A stretch of DNA of 37,253 nt from a virus, in IMG/VR virus record IMGVR_UViG_3300008453_000745, positions 1-37,253 of that record; one strand, written 5' to 3'. Below are positions 8,150 to 14,555 of this stretch, piece after piece. Position numbers and translations under genes: made by a program. The notes beneath the pieces were generated by a model. It was not told the origin of the DNA. It saw only the letters and a list, made by a program, of their open reading frames with translations, and did no database searches. Within the stretch, counting starts at the first letter, position 1; each line of letters begins with the position of its first letter.

Positions 8150-10075
8150 TTAGCGATTGCCGCTTAGCTTTTCTATACTTTCTAAACGATTTTGCTGTAT
8201 ATCAGGAGGGGTAAGATATAAATCAATTTTGTTACCGCCTTGCATTACAGTGGTGCTATTAGAAGCAGCTGTAGCGGTATTAGTTTTAAGAGTTTCTGTC
8301 ATTTGAGCTTCAAGTTTTTGTACGCTTTCGTTTATCCGTTCTGCGGCCGCGGCCATTTTGTCTAAAGCTTCAGATGTATTTGTATTATTTTCAGTTATTG
8401 TTTCAGTAATGGTATTATTAACTAACGTAGTCTGGCCTTGTATAAATCCTTTATTAAAAGCTTCGAGTTCTTTATTTTCTTGAGGTTGGTTTTCAGTTTC
8501 GACTGAAGAAGTAGTTTCTATATCTACATTATCGGTTTCTCCTGGTACTATTTTAAGCGGGGTATTTTCGCTGTCTGTTTCTAGAGAAGCGCCTCCGCTT
8601 TCTGCAAATGCATTAATTGCAGCTTCTGCGCCTTTTTTTCCGGCCCACACACCTGCTATGCCACCAATGAGCCCGCCAATAGTAGCTAATATCGGGGATG
8701 CAAAAATTGCGCCCGGGCCCGCCAAGCCTCCTAATAACGCTCCAGCTTTAGCTCCTGCTAAAGTTCCCGCTAATGCACCTCCTGCTGTACCCGCACCGAC
8801 CGTAACAGCTTCTCCAACAGACCCAGTTTGCTGGTAACGATCAGCTCCTTCATATGCTCCAGTTATAAGCGAGCCCGCTACTCCAGCTCGAGTCACATAA
8901 GTAGGTGGTTTAGGGACTGGAGCTTTAAATACTTTAGGGCCTGGTGGAACTCGTGGCGGACGAGGTGGTTTGTCACTGGTAGGCGGTTTAGAGGGTTTAG
9001 GAGGCTCAGGTACTCGAGGAGGTGGATTTGGCTGTGGCGGGTTTGGACGGTTTGTTCGGGAACTCGGACCAGGGTAGAGATTAGTACTGGATCCACTTTC
9101 TCCGGCCATAAAAGCTGGTCCTGAATTTAGCTCTTCAAACAAATCTTTTAATTTATCGTACGCTTTTTGATCAATATCTACTATATTGACTTTAAATAAA
9201 GCCGTTTTTTGACGTTCTTCGTCTCGTGCTACTTCTTGAGGAGAAGGCGCATACCCAGGCAGTTTTTTTACAGGATAAGTAGAGCCAATAAGTTCTTTGT
9301 TAGTATTTTCACTTGTTTGAGCTGTCGTAGCTATCGGAGTGTTAGCAGCAGTTATAGCTTCTTTTATTTGTCTTTGTATATCATTATCTTTAACTTTTTC
9401 TTCTTTTAAGCTTTTTATTTTTGCCTCTCGGGCTTCTTTTTCTTCTAGCTCAATTTCAGCTGTAGTTTTATCTAAATTTTTTCTGAAATATTTTTCTTGA
9501 GCTGCAGTTGCTTCTTCAGCTGCTTTTAGCACTTTTTCGAAGTCTTTATCAAATACAGACATCGTATCTAGTTTACTTCTTAACTCAGATGCGTCTAAGC
9601 CTTTTTCATTTTTTATGTCTTTATCATATTTTGCTAATGCATCCTCTACAGCTTTATTTAATATCTGTTCACTTATTTCTTTTTTTCGGTTTTCTTTCTC
9701 TTTTTCTTCTTTCTCTAAACGAGCTTTTCTTTCTACCTCAAAATTTTTGTTTAACTCTTCTACGGATTTATTTAAGATTTCAAATCCGTTTGTTAAAGTC
9801 TTATTATTGCTTTCAGTTATTGCTTTAGTATTATTTTCAGATAGACTTTTGTATTCAGCAAACTTAACGATTAATTCGTTAACTTTTTTAGTAAAACTAC
9901 CTTCGTTATTGGGGTCGAATATTTTTTGTAAATTATCATTTAGTTTTTGAATTTGAGAAGAATCCTCCGGTAAGCTAAAATCCCCGCCAGCAACTCCTAC
10001 GTTGAGCTGATCCTCTTTAGATAATACTGCAAGCAGTCTTCTTAAGACGTCTTCGAGTTGTTCGTTTTCCGGCAT
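8150..10075 (-). CDS. Tape-measure candidate with coiled coil, Pro-rich hinge and Gly/Ala-rich segment
   Basis: A 641-aa protein, close to the roughly 590 residues of T4 gp29, which sets tail length. Residues 40-245 are highly charged helix/coiled coil (ERKARLEKEEKEKENRKKE, ELEEKEAREAKIKSLKEEK). Residues 335-391 are very proline-rich (RPNPPQPNPPPRVPEPPKP). Residues 398-490 are a Gly/Ala/hydrophobic stretch (AGALLGGLAGPGAIF, IGGLIGGIAGVWAG) like the membrane-active part of tape measures. A Glu/Asn/Thr-rich tail with another helix follows. It lies between two gp26-like chaperone candidates and the tube-cap candidate, the usual place for a tape measure. The proline-rich hinge is unusual for this role, so a hub or membrane-penetration protein is the alternative. 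It has its own TAAGTA motif. Confidence 0.5.
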   Translation of the reverse strand: MPENEQLEDVLRRLLAVLSKEDQLNVGVAGGDFSLPEDSSQIQKLNDNLQKIFDPNNEGSFTKKVNELIVKFAEYKSLSENNTKAITESNNKTLTNGFEILNKSVEELNKNFEVERKARLEKEEKEKENRKKEISEQILNKAVEDALAKYDKDIKNEKGLDASELRSKLDTMSVFDKDFEKVLKAAEEATAAQEKYFRKNLDKTTAEIELEEKEAREAKIKSLKEEKVKDNDIQRQIKEAITAANTPIATTAQTSENTNKELIGSTYPVKKLPGYAPSPQEVARDEERQKTALFKVNIVDIDQKAYDKLKDLFEELNSGPAFMAGESGSSTNLYPGPSSRTNRPNPPQPNPPPRVPEPPKPSKPPTSDKPPRPPRVPPGPKVFKAPVPKPPTYVTRAGVAGSLITGAYEGADRYQQTGSVGEAVTVGAGTAGGALAGTLAGAKAGALLGGLAGPGAIFASPILATIGGLIGGIAGVWAGKKGAEAAINAFAESGGASLETDSENTPLKIVPGETDNVDIETTSSVETENQPQENKELEAFNKGFIQGQTTLVNNTITETITENNTNTSEALDKMAAAAERINESVQKLEAQMTETLKTNTATAASNSTTVMQGGNKIDLYLTPPDIQQNRLESIEKLSGNR

Positions 10076-10080
10076 CGAAA

Positions 10081-10086
10081 TACTTA
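10081..10086 (-). promoter_or_regulatory. Late-promoter-like TAAGTA motif for the tape-measure candidate
   Basis: Minus-strand AGCCTAAGTATTTCGATG places TAAGTA 11 bases before the ATG. The same GCCTAAGTAT block recurs before the 222-aa tube-like gene. Confidence 0.62.
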
Positions 10087-10100
10087 GGCTGCCTCTGTAG

Positions 10101-10868
10101 TTATATTTCTACGAGAAACTCTGTATTAATATTCAAGACTATATCTGTCTCAATACCTTCTTTTTTAGCCTTTAAAGTTAATACCTCTGTATTTAAATTA
10201 AAAAGCATTCTAATAAACTCTCCTACTTTATTAATTAAATTTACTGGTAAAGTTTCAACAATTGCTATTTGCTCTTGCGGCGTAAACTGTTTAAAATTTA
10301 TCAAAACACCTTCTACATAAATTTCTTTTATGCATTTGCATGTTTCTCCTATATACATATCTCCTAATGCCTCTACAAAATTTTTAACATCGTTTTTTGC
10401 AAGAGTTTGTTGATATCTCAGCTCTTTTTCGTGTTTATATTGTTCTATTATTTTAGGTACTTCTATATCAATTTTTATTTTATCAAACTCAATAGTCTTA
10501 GCCAAGTCTTGTATCTTAGCTAGTTTATCTATACTTTCTGCTACTGCAGCATCTCCGTATTCGGATTTAATTATATCCCCGTGTAGAGTTTTACGGTATG
10601 CTAAAAGAATAGCTAGTCTATCTAGCACATTAAACTCCTTAGTTATATCCCAATCTAAACAATTCTCTGTTATAATTTCATATGTTGCTATAATAAACTT
10701 AGTACGAAAAACTAAATTATCATATCCAGCGTCGTATAGTTTTTTTTGCTGGGCTCCGGTAATAGGGCGAAAACCTACTTCTCTTTTTAAAGAAGGTATG
10801 TAGATTTGCAAAATATTTTTATTTGCATAATCTTTAAGGGTATCGAGTACATTTTGTATGTTATTCAT
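10101..10868 (-). CDS. gp26-like baseplate hub assembly protein (255 aa)
   Basis: T4 gp26 and its relatives help assemble the baseplate hub around the tape measure. The start fits the family pattern as I recall it: LQIYIPSLKREVGFRPITGA then QQKKLYDAG. It also has NVLDRLAILLAYRKTLHGDI, and a C-terminal part with FKQFTPQEQIAIVETLPVNL followed by a hydrophobic helix (GEFIRMLFNLN). A CKC pair lies near residue 178. The neighbouring 296-aa protein has the same plan, so the two look like paralogues. It starts 2 bases after that gene's stop. It could instead be a tape-measure chaperone. Confidence 0.6.
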   Translation of the reverse strand: MNNIQNVLDTLKDYANKNILQIYIPSLKREVGFRPITGAQQKKLYDAGYDNLVFRTKFIIATYEIITENCLDWDITKEFNVLDRLAILLAYRKTLHGDIIKSEYGDAAVAESIDKLAKIQDLAKTIEFDKIKIDIEVPKIIEQYKHEKELRYQQTLAKNDVKNFVEALGDMYIGETCKCIKEIYVEGVLINFKQFTPQEQIAIVETLPVNLINKVGEFIRMLFNLNTEVLTLKAKKEGIETDIVLNINTEFLVEI

Positions 10869-10870
10869 AT

Positions 10871-11761
10871 TTAAAAGCCAAATTCGGTATTATGTTCAGT
10901 TTTTGGATTATTTTTTGTGTTGGTATTTTTTTTATTTTCTTCTAAAAAGTAATTCCAATATACTTGTATTTCTGCTGGGGTAATTGAATCTACATATTCA
11001 GCACTAAATTTACAATGAGTAACAACGTTATACATAGCTTTGTAAACATTATTAAGTTCTTCTATAAAAAGATACTCTAATAATTCGCACAATGCAGTAG
11101 AATCTATATTGCCTGTAATTTTATAAATTGTTTTACTTGTATGCGGGGATACTATTTTTATTAAATTTTTTTCCGAATTATGTTTTTTTGCTTGAGCTAT
11201 TTGCAAGCGGGCTTGTAGTAAATGACTAGCTGGTAAGTGTTCAATTATAATTTTTTTTTCGTCAAACTTATAACTATCCAGTTTTATAATTTTTTCGGTA
11301 ATTATTTCAGTAATACTCGCACAAAGATCTTCAGAATTATTTTCCGTTAATAGTATTGTTTCGTCTTTTATACCCGTAAACAAACTATGCTTTGTAGTTA
11401 AATTATCTGTTTTTACTGTTACTTCAGTTATTAATTCGTCTAAGGTTTTTTGTATATCGTTAATTGCTGTTTGATAGTTAAAACTCGCATTTGAATCCGG
11501 ACAGGTACATTTTAAATTTAAATCAGGGCTCACACAAACTTCTCTTATAGTTAAAAAAATTGCAAGTTTATCAATAATTGTTAAATTTACTAGCTCTTTT
11601 ACCTCTATTATTTCTTGCAAAATAAAATTGAACAATTCGATAGTCTTTAACTTATCTCCAACATACAAAGATTTTACCAAATTTCTATATGTTTTATAGT
11701 TTAACTCTTTAACATATATAAATTTTTTTTGACTTGGTAAAAAAGCTTTTAACTTGAACAT
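10871..11761 (-). CDS. gp26-like paralogue, tape-measure/hub assembly candidate (296 aa)
   Basis: It shares its outline with the 255-aa protein downstream: FLPSQKKFIYVKELNYKTYR at the start, then TIIDKLAIFLTIREVCVSPD, which aligns by eye with NVLDRLAILLAYRKTLHGDI. Further on come EHLPASHLLQARLQIAQA and FIEELNNVYKAMYNVV. A KCTCPD Cys pair near residue 105 might bind metal together with the preceding Cys. The C-terminal tail is a low-complexity Asn/Lys run (NKKNTNTKNNPKTEHN). It starts directly after the 242-aa tube-like gene and probably forms an assembly pair with the next protein. The family name is inference from the paralogue. Confidence 0.5.
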   Translation of the reverse strand: MFKLKAFLPSQKKFIYVKELNYKTYRNLVKSLYVGDKLKTIELFNFILQEIIEVKELVNLTIIDKLAIFLTIREVCVSPDLNLKCTCPDSNASFNYQTAINDIQKTLDELITEVTVKTDNLTTKHSLFTGIKDETILLTENNSEDLCASITEIITEKIIKLDSYKFDEKKIIIEHLPASHLLQARLQIAQAKKHNSEKNLIKIVSPHTSKTIYKITGNIDSTALCELLEYLFIEELNNVYKAMYNVVTHCKFSAEYVDSITPAEIQVYWNYFLEENKKNTNTKNNPKTEHNTEFGF

Positions 11762-11763
11762 AA

Positions 11764-12492
11764 TTACGATCTATCGCCATCAATATTGGTAATCTTGTAT
11801 GATTTATATGTCCAATTCGTATTTACCACTCGTACATTGCCGTTTTCCCCGTAAGCATACGTAAAATCCGGAACCGAAACTGGAGCGCAGTCAATATATG
11901 TAATTTGTTTGCGAGTAGAATTGCTATTTTTAGAAAACCCGTCTATATGCCATACCTCAAGATTTCCCTTCACTCTTTGATTTTCAGTTTGTCGGCCGAA
12001 CAAGCCGAAGGTGCTTACTGCAAATAACCATGGTCTTAAAATATAATCCGTAAAGGAAATATTAGTTTCTATAAAACTTATTGTTAAATTATTAGGATCA
12101 TTTCGGCCCTTAATAACAGGCGCTGAAAGCAAATTACCGTGTACATTTGTATTAGTGCTTGGACCCACTCTACCGCTAGCTAAAGTCTCTCCAGGTATTG
12201 TTACTCCGGTAGCAAATACTATCCGGCCATTAATTTTTTTATCTTCTTCTATAAATTTAATTAATTCCCCTCGTAAACCACGAATGTCTTCCCATTGAGC
12301 ATTTTCATCGTAATAATCTTGTATAACATTATTAATAGCTAAATAAGGGATGCTATCAATCTTTACTATAAAATTTGCTTCAGAAGGTATAGAAAAAGTA
12401 TTATCTTCCCTCTGTAAATTATTTAATATTGAGGCTAGTTCCGAAGTACTACCTAATCCTTTCGGTCCGAGAGTTGGACTGTCAATAGGCAT
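11764..12492 (-). CDS. Tail-tube-fold structural protein (242 aa), baseplate tube initiator candidate
   Basis: This belongs to a run of tube-like proteins. The N-terminus is extended and polar, then comes NFIVKIDSIPYLAINNVI, a loop, and GRIVFATGVTIPGETL, which replaces the usual tube motif Y-x-G-x-x-F-N-V-P-G. After this, NNLTISFIETNISFTDYILR and PWLFAVSTFGLFG match the tube-fold pattern of a strand followed by a helix. The C-terminal strands are KQITYIDCAPVSVPDFTYAY and NVRVVNTNWTYKSYKI. It is the most divergent member of the set, as expected for a special ring such as the first tube ring on the baseplate (T4 gp54 type), which is inference. No TAARTA motif lies at the standard 11-16 bases. 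Confidence 0.55.
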   Translation of the reverse strand: MPIDSPTLGPKGLGSTSELASILNNLQREDNTFSIPSEANFIVKIDSIPYLAINNVIQDYYDENAQWEDIRGLRGELIKFIEEDKKINGRIVFATGVTIPGETLASGRVGPSTNTNVHGNLLSAPVIKGRNDPNNLTISFIETNISFTDYILRPWLFAVSTFGLFGRQTENQRVKGNLEVWHIDGFSKNSNSTRKQITYIDCAPVSVPDFTYAYGENGNVRVVNTNWTYKSYKITNIDGDRS

Positions 12493-12503
12493 ACTAATTA
12501 AAT

Positions 12504-13172
12504 TTAACGTCTAAACACTTGCCCTACTGCTTGAGTGGCGCGGGTTAAGCTACGAGCTGTATTAGTAATTGCGTTAAGTGTACCGAGCAGACCGCCTTGT
12601 TGCTGTTTGATTGAACTTCTATCAACTTCGCTTACCCAGTATTGATATGCAATTGTAGCTTTTATTTCTTGTATACTACCATTACCGGTCATTTTATAAT
12701 CTATTGCTCCTAGATCAGTAATATAAGCCCCATAAAGACTATATGTACTAATTGTATACATTTGATCGTCTAATAAAATTAAATCAATTACATTTTCTGT
12801 ACCTGGTAAAGTAATATTATTATTTTGACTATTAAAGGGGCTAAATGTATTTGACATCGCACCTTCTAATCTTTGACGAAGCTCTAATGCTTGGTCTGCG
12901 TAAAAAGTTATACTCCAGCTTTCAGAATTAGGATAAGTAGCAGCTCCCGGTACGTTAAAGTTGAGCCCCATATACGGAGCTTTAATATTTTCTATTCTAC
13001 GAGAAGGAAGAGCTGCACTTTTAACATATACCAAATCATCTTCACCAAATAAATCTTGCCCGCCAGCAACAATAAAACTATTAACTCTTAATTGGAAATC
13101 TCTAGAAAACTTTTTTTGAGTAGCTACTCTATAAAAGTTTGAAATATTTTGATTAGTCTGATAAGTTGCCAT
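12504..13172 (-). CDS. Tail-tube paralogue (222 aa)
   Basis: Clearly related to the gp19-like tube protein at 14014-14535. Shared blocks are NFYRVATQKKFSRDFQLRV, GEDDLVYVKSAALPSRRIEN, YMGLNFNVPGAATYP and SWSITFYADQ, then YTISTYSLYGAYITDLGAID and an ATIAYQYW end. It has an extra loop near residue 105 and a C-terminal extension of about 35 residues (LNAITNTARSLTRATQAVGQ). That extension suggests a ring at one end of the tube rather than the bulk tube. It follows a TAAGTA motif that contains the stop of the preceding gene. Confidence 0.72.
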   Translation of the reverse strand: MATYQTNQNISNFYRVATQKKFSRDFQLRVNSFIVAGGQDLFGEDDLVYVKSAALPSRRIENIKAPYMGLNFNVPGAATYPNSESWSITFYADQALELRQRLEGAMSNTFSPFNSQNNNITLPGTENVIDLILLDDQMYTISTYSLYGAYITDLGAIDYKMTGNGSIQEIKATIAYQYWVSEVDRSSIKQQQGGLLGTLNAITNTARSLTRATQAVGQVFRR

Positions 13173-13180
13173 CTTAATAA

Positions 13181-13186
13181 TACTTA
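13181..13186 (-). promoter_or_regulatory. Late-promoter-like TAAGTA motif for the 222-aa tube-like gene
   Basis: Minus-strand AGCCTAAGTATTATTAAGATG has the motif 14 bases from the ATG. Its TAA is the stop codon of the 258-aa gene. Confidence 0.6.
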
Positions 13187-13960
13187 GGCTGTACCTGCTA
13201 GGTTAGGGTTTATTTGATTATTTACCGGTACAGCTGAACGCAATGTGTTTTTTATTAAAGCTGTAGTTTCATTAGAACCAATATATTGAAACGCAAATGT
13301 TGTAGTTATAGAAGCTATACCGCCTGCAGTGGTAGTATTATAAGCTATATCTCCGAGATTTATCGGAAAACAACCATACAGTTTATAATCTCTTACCGGC
13401 TGCATATTAAAAATATCTATTCTATCCTGTTTAGATCTTTTGTCTTTTATTTCTCTGTTTCCTCTTTCTAATTTACCCGCTCCTAACTGCACTGGTTTGT
13501 ATAACGTTAAAGTTATATCCGTATGAGCGGTTTGATTAGATTTAAATCCGTGCTCATTATAAACTTGTTGACTCCAATACTCAAATATGTCTTTAATTAG
13601 ATAGGTATCGTCGGAGTAAAAAGTAAGAGCCCAATTTAAAGAACTAGGGTAAGATGCTGCAATTGGTACGTTAAAGCTAAAATTTTTATAGTTTAATTTA
13701 GCCGTACTTATTTTTCTACTTGGTATACTACCTGCTTTTACATAAAGTAACTTACTTGGTGTAAAAAATCTGTTAATAGCTCTTTCTCCAGTTTGTAACT
13801 CTTTTATATTAGTTATATTAGTTACTCTGAATAAATTGTCTTTTGCAAACCCTAGCCGTTGAGCTGCTTGATAAAAGCCTTTTAAAGAATCGTCTGAGAC
13901 AGATCCTCGTAACGGAGTTTCGTTTACTACAAATGGGGGCAGCTTAACAATATCAGCCAT
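13184..13960 (-). CDS. Tail-tube paralogue (258 aa)
   Basis: The tube fold is recognisable: NLFRVTNITNIKE, then FFTPSKLLYVKAGSIPSRKI, YKNFSFNVPIAASYPSSLNW and ALTFYSDD. The end is YKLYGCFPINLGDIAYNTTT and TTFAFQYIG. Compared with the 173-aa tube protein it has about 35 extra N-terminal residues, and a basic insert KLERGNREIKDKRSKQDRID around residue 160. These additions point to a contact with sheath, baseplate or neck. It is the first gene after a terminator, with its own TAAGTA motif 11 bases before the ATG, so it is made separately from the main tube protein. Confidence 0.68.
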   Translation of the reverse strand: MADIVKLPPFVVNETPLRGSVSDDSLKGFYQAAQRLGFAKDNLFRVTNITNIKELQTGERAINRFFTPSKLLYVKAGSIPSRKISTAKLNYKNFSFNVPIAASYPSSLNWALTFYSDDTYLIKDIFEYWSQQVYNEHGFKSNQTAHTDITLTLYKPVQLGAGKLERGNREIKDKRSKQDRIDIFNMQPVRDYKLYGCFPINLGDIAYNTTTAGGIASITTTFAFQYIGSNETTALIKNTLRSAVPVNNQINPNLAGTA

Positions 13961-13965
13961 ACAGA

Positions 13966-13971
13966 TACTTA
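13966..13971 (-). promoter_or_regulatory. Late-promoter-like TAAGTA motif restarting transcription after the tube terminator
   Basis: Minus-strand GAGATAAGTATCTGTATG has TAAGTA 11 bases before the ATG of the 258-aa gene and lies just downstream of the hairpin at 13984-14006. Confidence 0.62.
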
Positions 13972-13983
13972 TCTCTGTACATT

Positions 13984-14006
13984 AAAAAACCCCCTTACGG
14001 GGGTTT
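13984..14006 (-). terminator. Hairpin terminator after the tail tube gene
   Basis: On the minus strand AAACCCCC-GTAA-GGGGGTTTTTT forms a GC stem with a T run. It lies 8 bases after the tube stop. It would cut the sheath-tube message off from the lower-copy tube paralogues, and a new motif follows immediately. Confidence 0.85.
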
Positions 14007-14013
14007 GTGAGTT

Positions 14014-14535
14014 TTATTCGTGGCGCCAGTAGTGGTATGCTAGCGTTGCATTAAACGTTAGTGGTGTACCAGTACCTGCAACATTATATGCTACATTTCC
14101 TAAAGATACTACATAAACCCCGTATAATTTATACGTATTAACTATTTGTAATTTATCATCTACAAGGTTTAACTGAATTACTTTATCAACTCCGCGTGGA
14201 GATAAATCTCCAGTACTCGTAGCATCATCAAAAACTTTACCGATTTGCCAGTCTTCGAATTTTTTACGAATGACCCCGTTTTTATCATTACGGAACGTCA
14301 CAGCCCAAGCGTTACTACCTGGATACTTTACTGTACCCGGCACATTAAAGTCAAGCCCCATATAAGTTGCGGTTTGATTACTAATAGTGCGGTCAGGAAG
14401 ATTAGCGGTGGTAATATAAACGAAATCGTCTTCGTTGAATGTATCTTCCCCGATAGAGACTACCCGTAACATATAGTCACGGGCAAAGTCTCTAGCTTGG
14501 GATACCCGAAAGAAGTCTTGTATTGTTTGAGCCAT
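14014..14535 (-). CDS. Major tail tube protein (gp19-like, 173 aa)
   Basis: This forms the stacked rings of the inner tail tube through which DNA passes. Length is close to T4 gp19 (163). It has the typical start MAQTIQDFFRVSQARDFARD, then YMLRVVSI, EDDFVYITTANLPDRTI, YMGLDFNVPGTVKYPG and NAWAVTFRND. A conserved helix (IRKKFEDWQIGKVF) and closing strands (NTYKLYGVYVVSLGNVAYNV, FNATLAYHYW) complete the fold. It lies directly after the sheath gene, as gp19 follows gp18 in T4, and is followed by a terminator. It has its own TAAATA motif, and no Shine-Dalgarno is seen. Confidence 0.88.
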   Translation of the reverse strand: MAQTIQDFFRVSQARDFARDYMLRVVSIGEDTFNEDDFVYITTANLPDRTISNQTATYMGLDFNVPGTVKYPGSNAWAVTFRNDKNGVIRKKFEDWQIGKVFDDATSTGDLSPRGVDKVIQLNLVDDKLQIVNTYKLYGVYVVSLGNVAYNVAGTGTPLTFNATLAYHYWRHE

Positions 14536-14541
14536 ATTGAA

Positions 14542-14547
14542 TATTTA
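14542..14547 (-). promoter_or_regulatory. Late-promoter-like TAAATA motif for the tail tube gene
   Basis: Minus-strand TAACCTAAATATTCAATATG places TAAATA 12 bases before the ATG, in the 20-base gap after the sheath stop. Confidence 0.6.
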
Positions 14548-14555
14548 GGTTAAAC

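Noticed and set aside
8828-9950. Plus-strand open frames opposite the tape-measure candidate (8828-9124, 9508-9828, 9615-9950)
   Set aside because: They are antisense shadows of the Pro-rich and Glu/Lys-rich coiled-coil coding sequence, giving Arg/Trp- or Leu/Phe-rich nonsense proteins.
10890-10933. Run of eight A on the minus strand (10933-10926) near the end of the 296-aa gene as a tape-measure-chaperone frameshift site
   Set aside because: The frame of the following 255-aa gene has a TAA at 10892-10890, between the run and its ATG, so a slip could not give a fusion.
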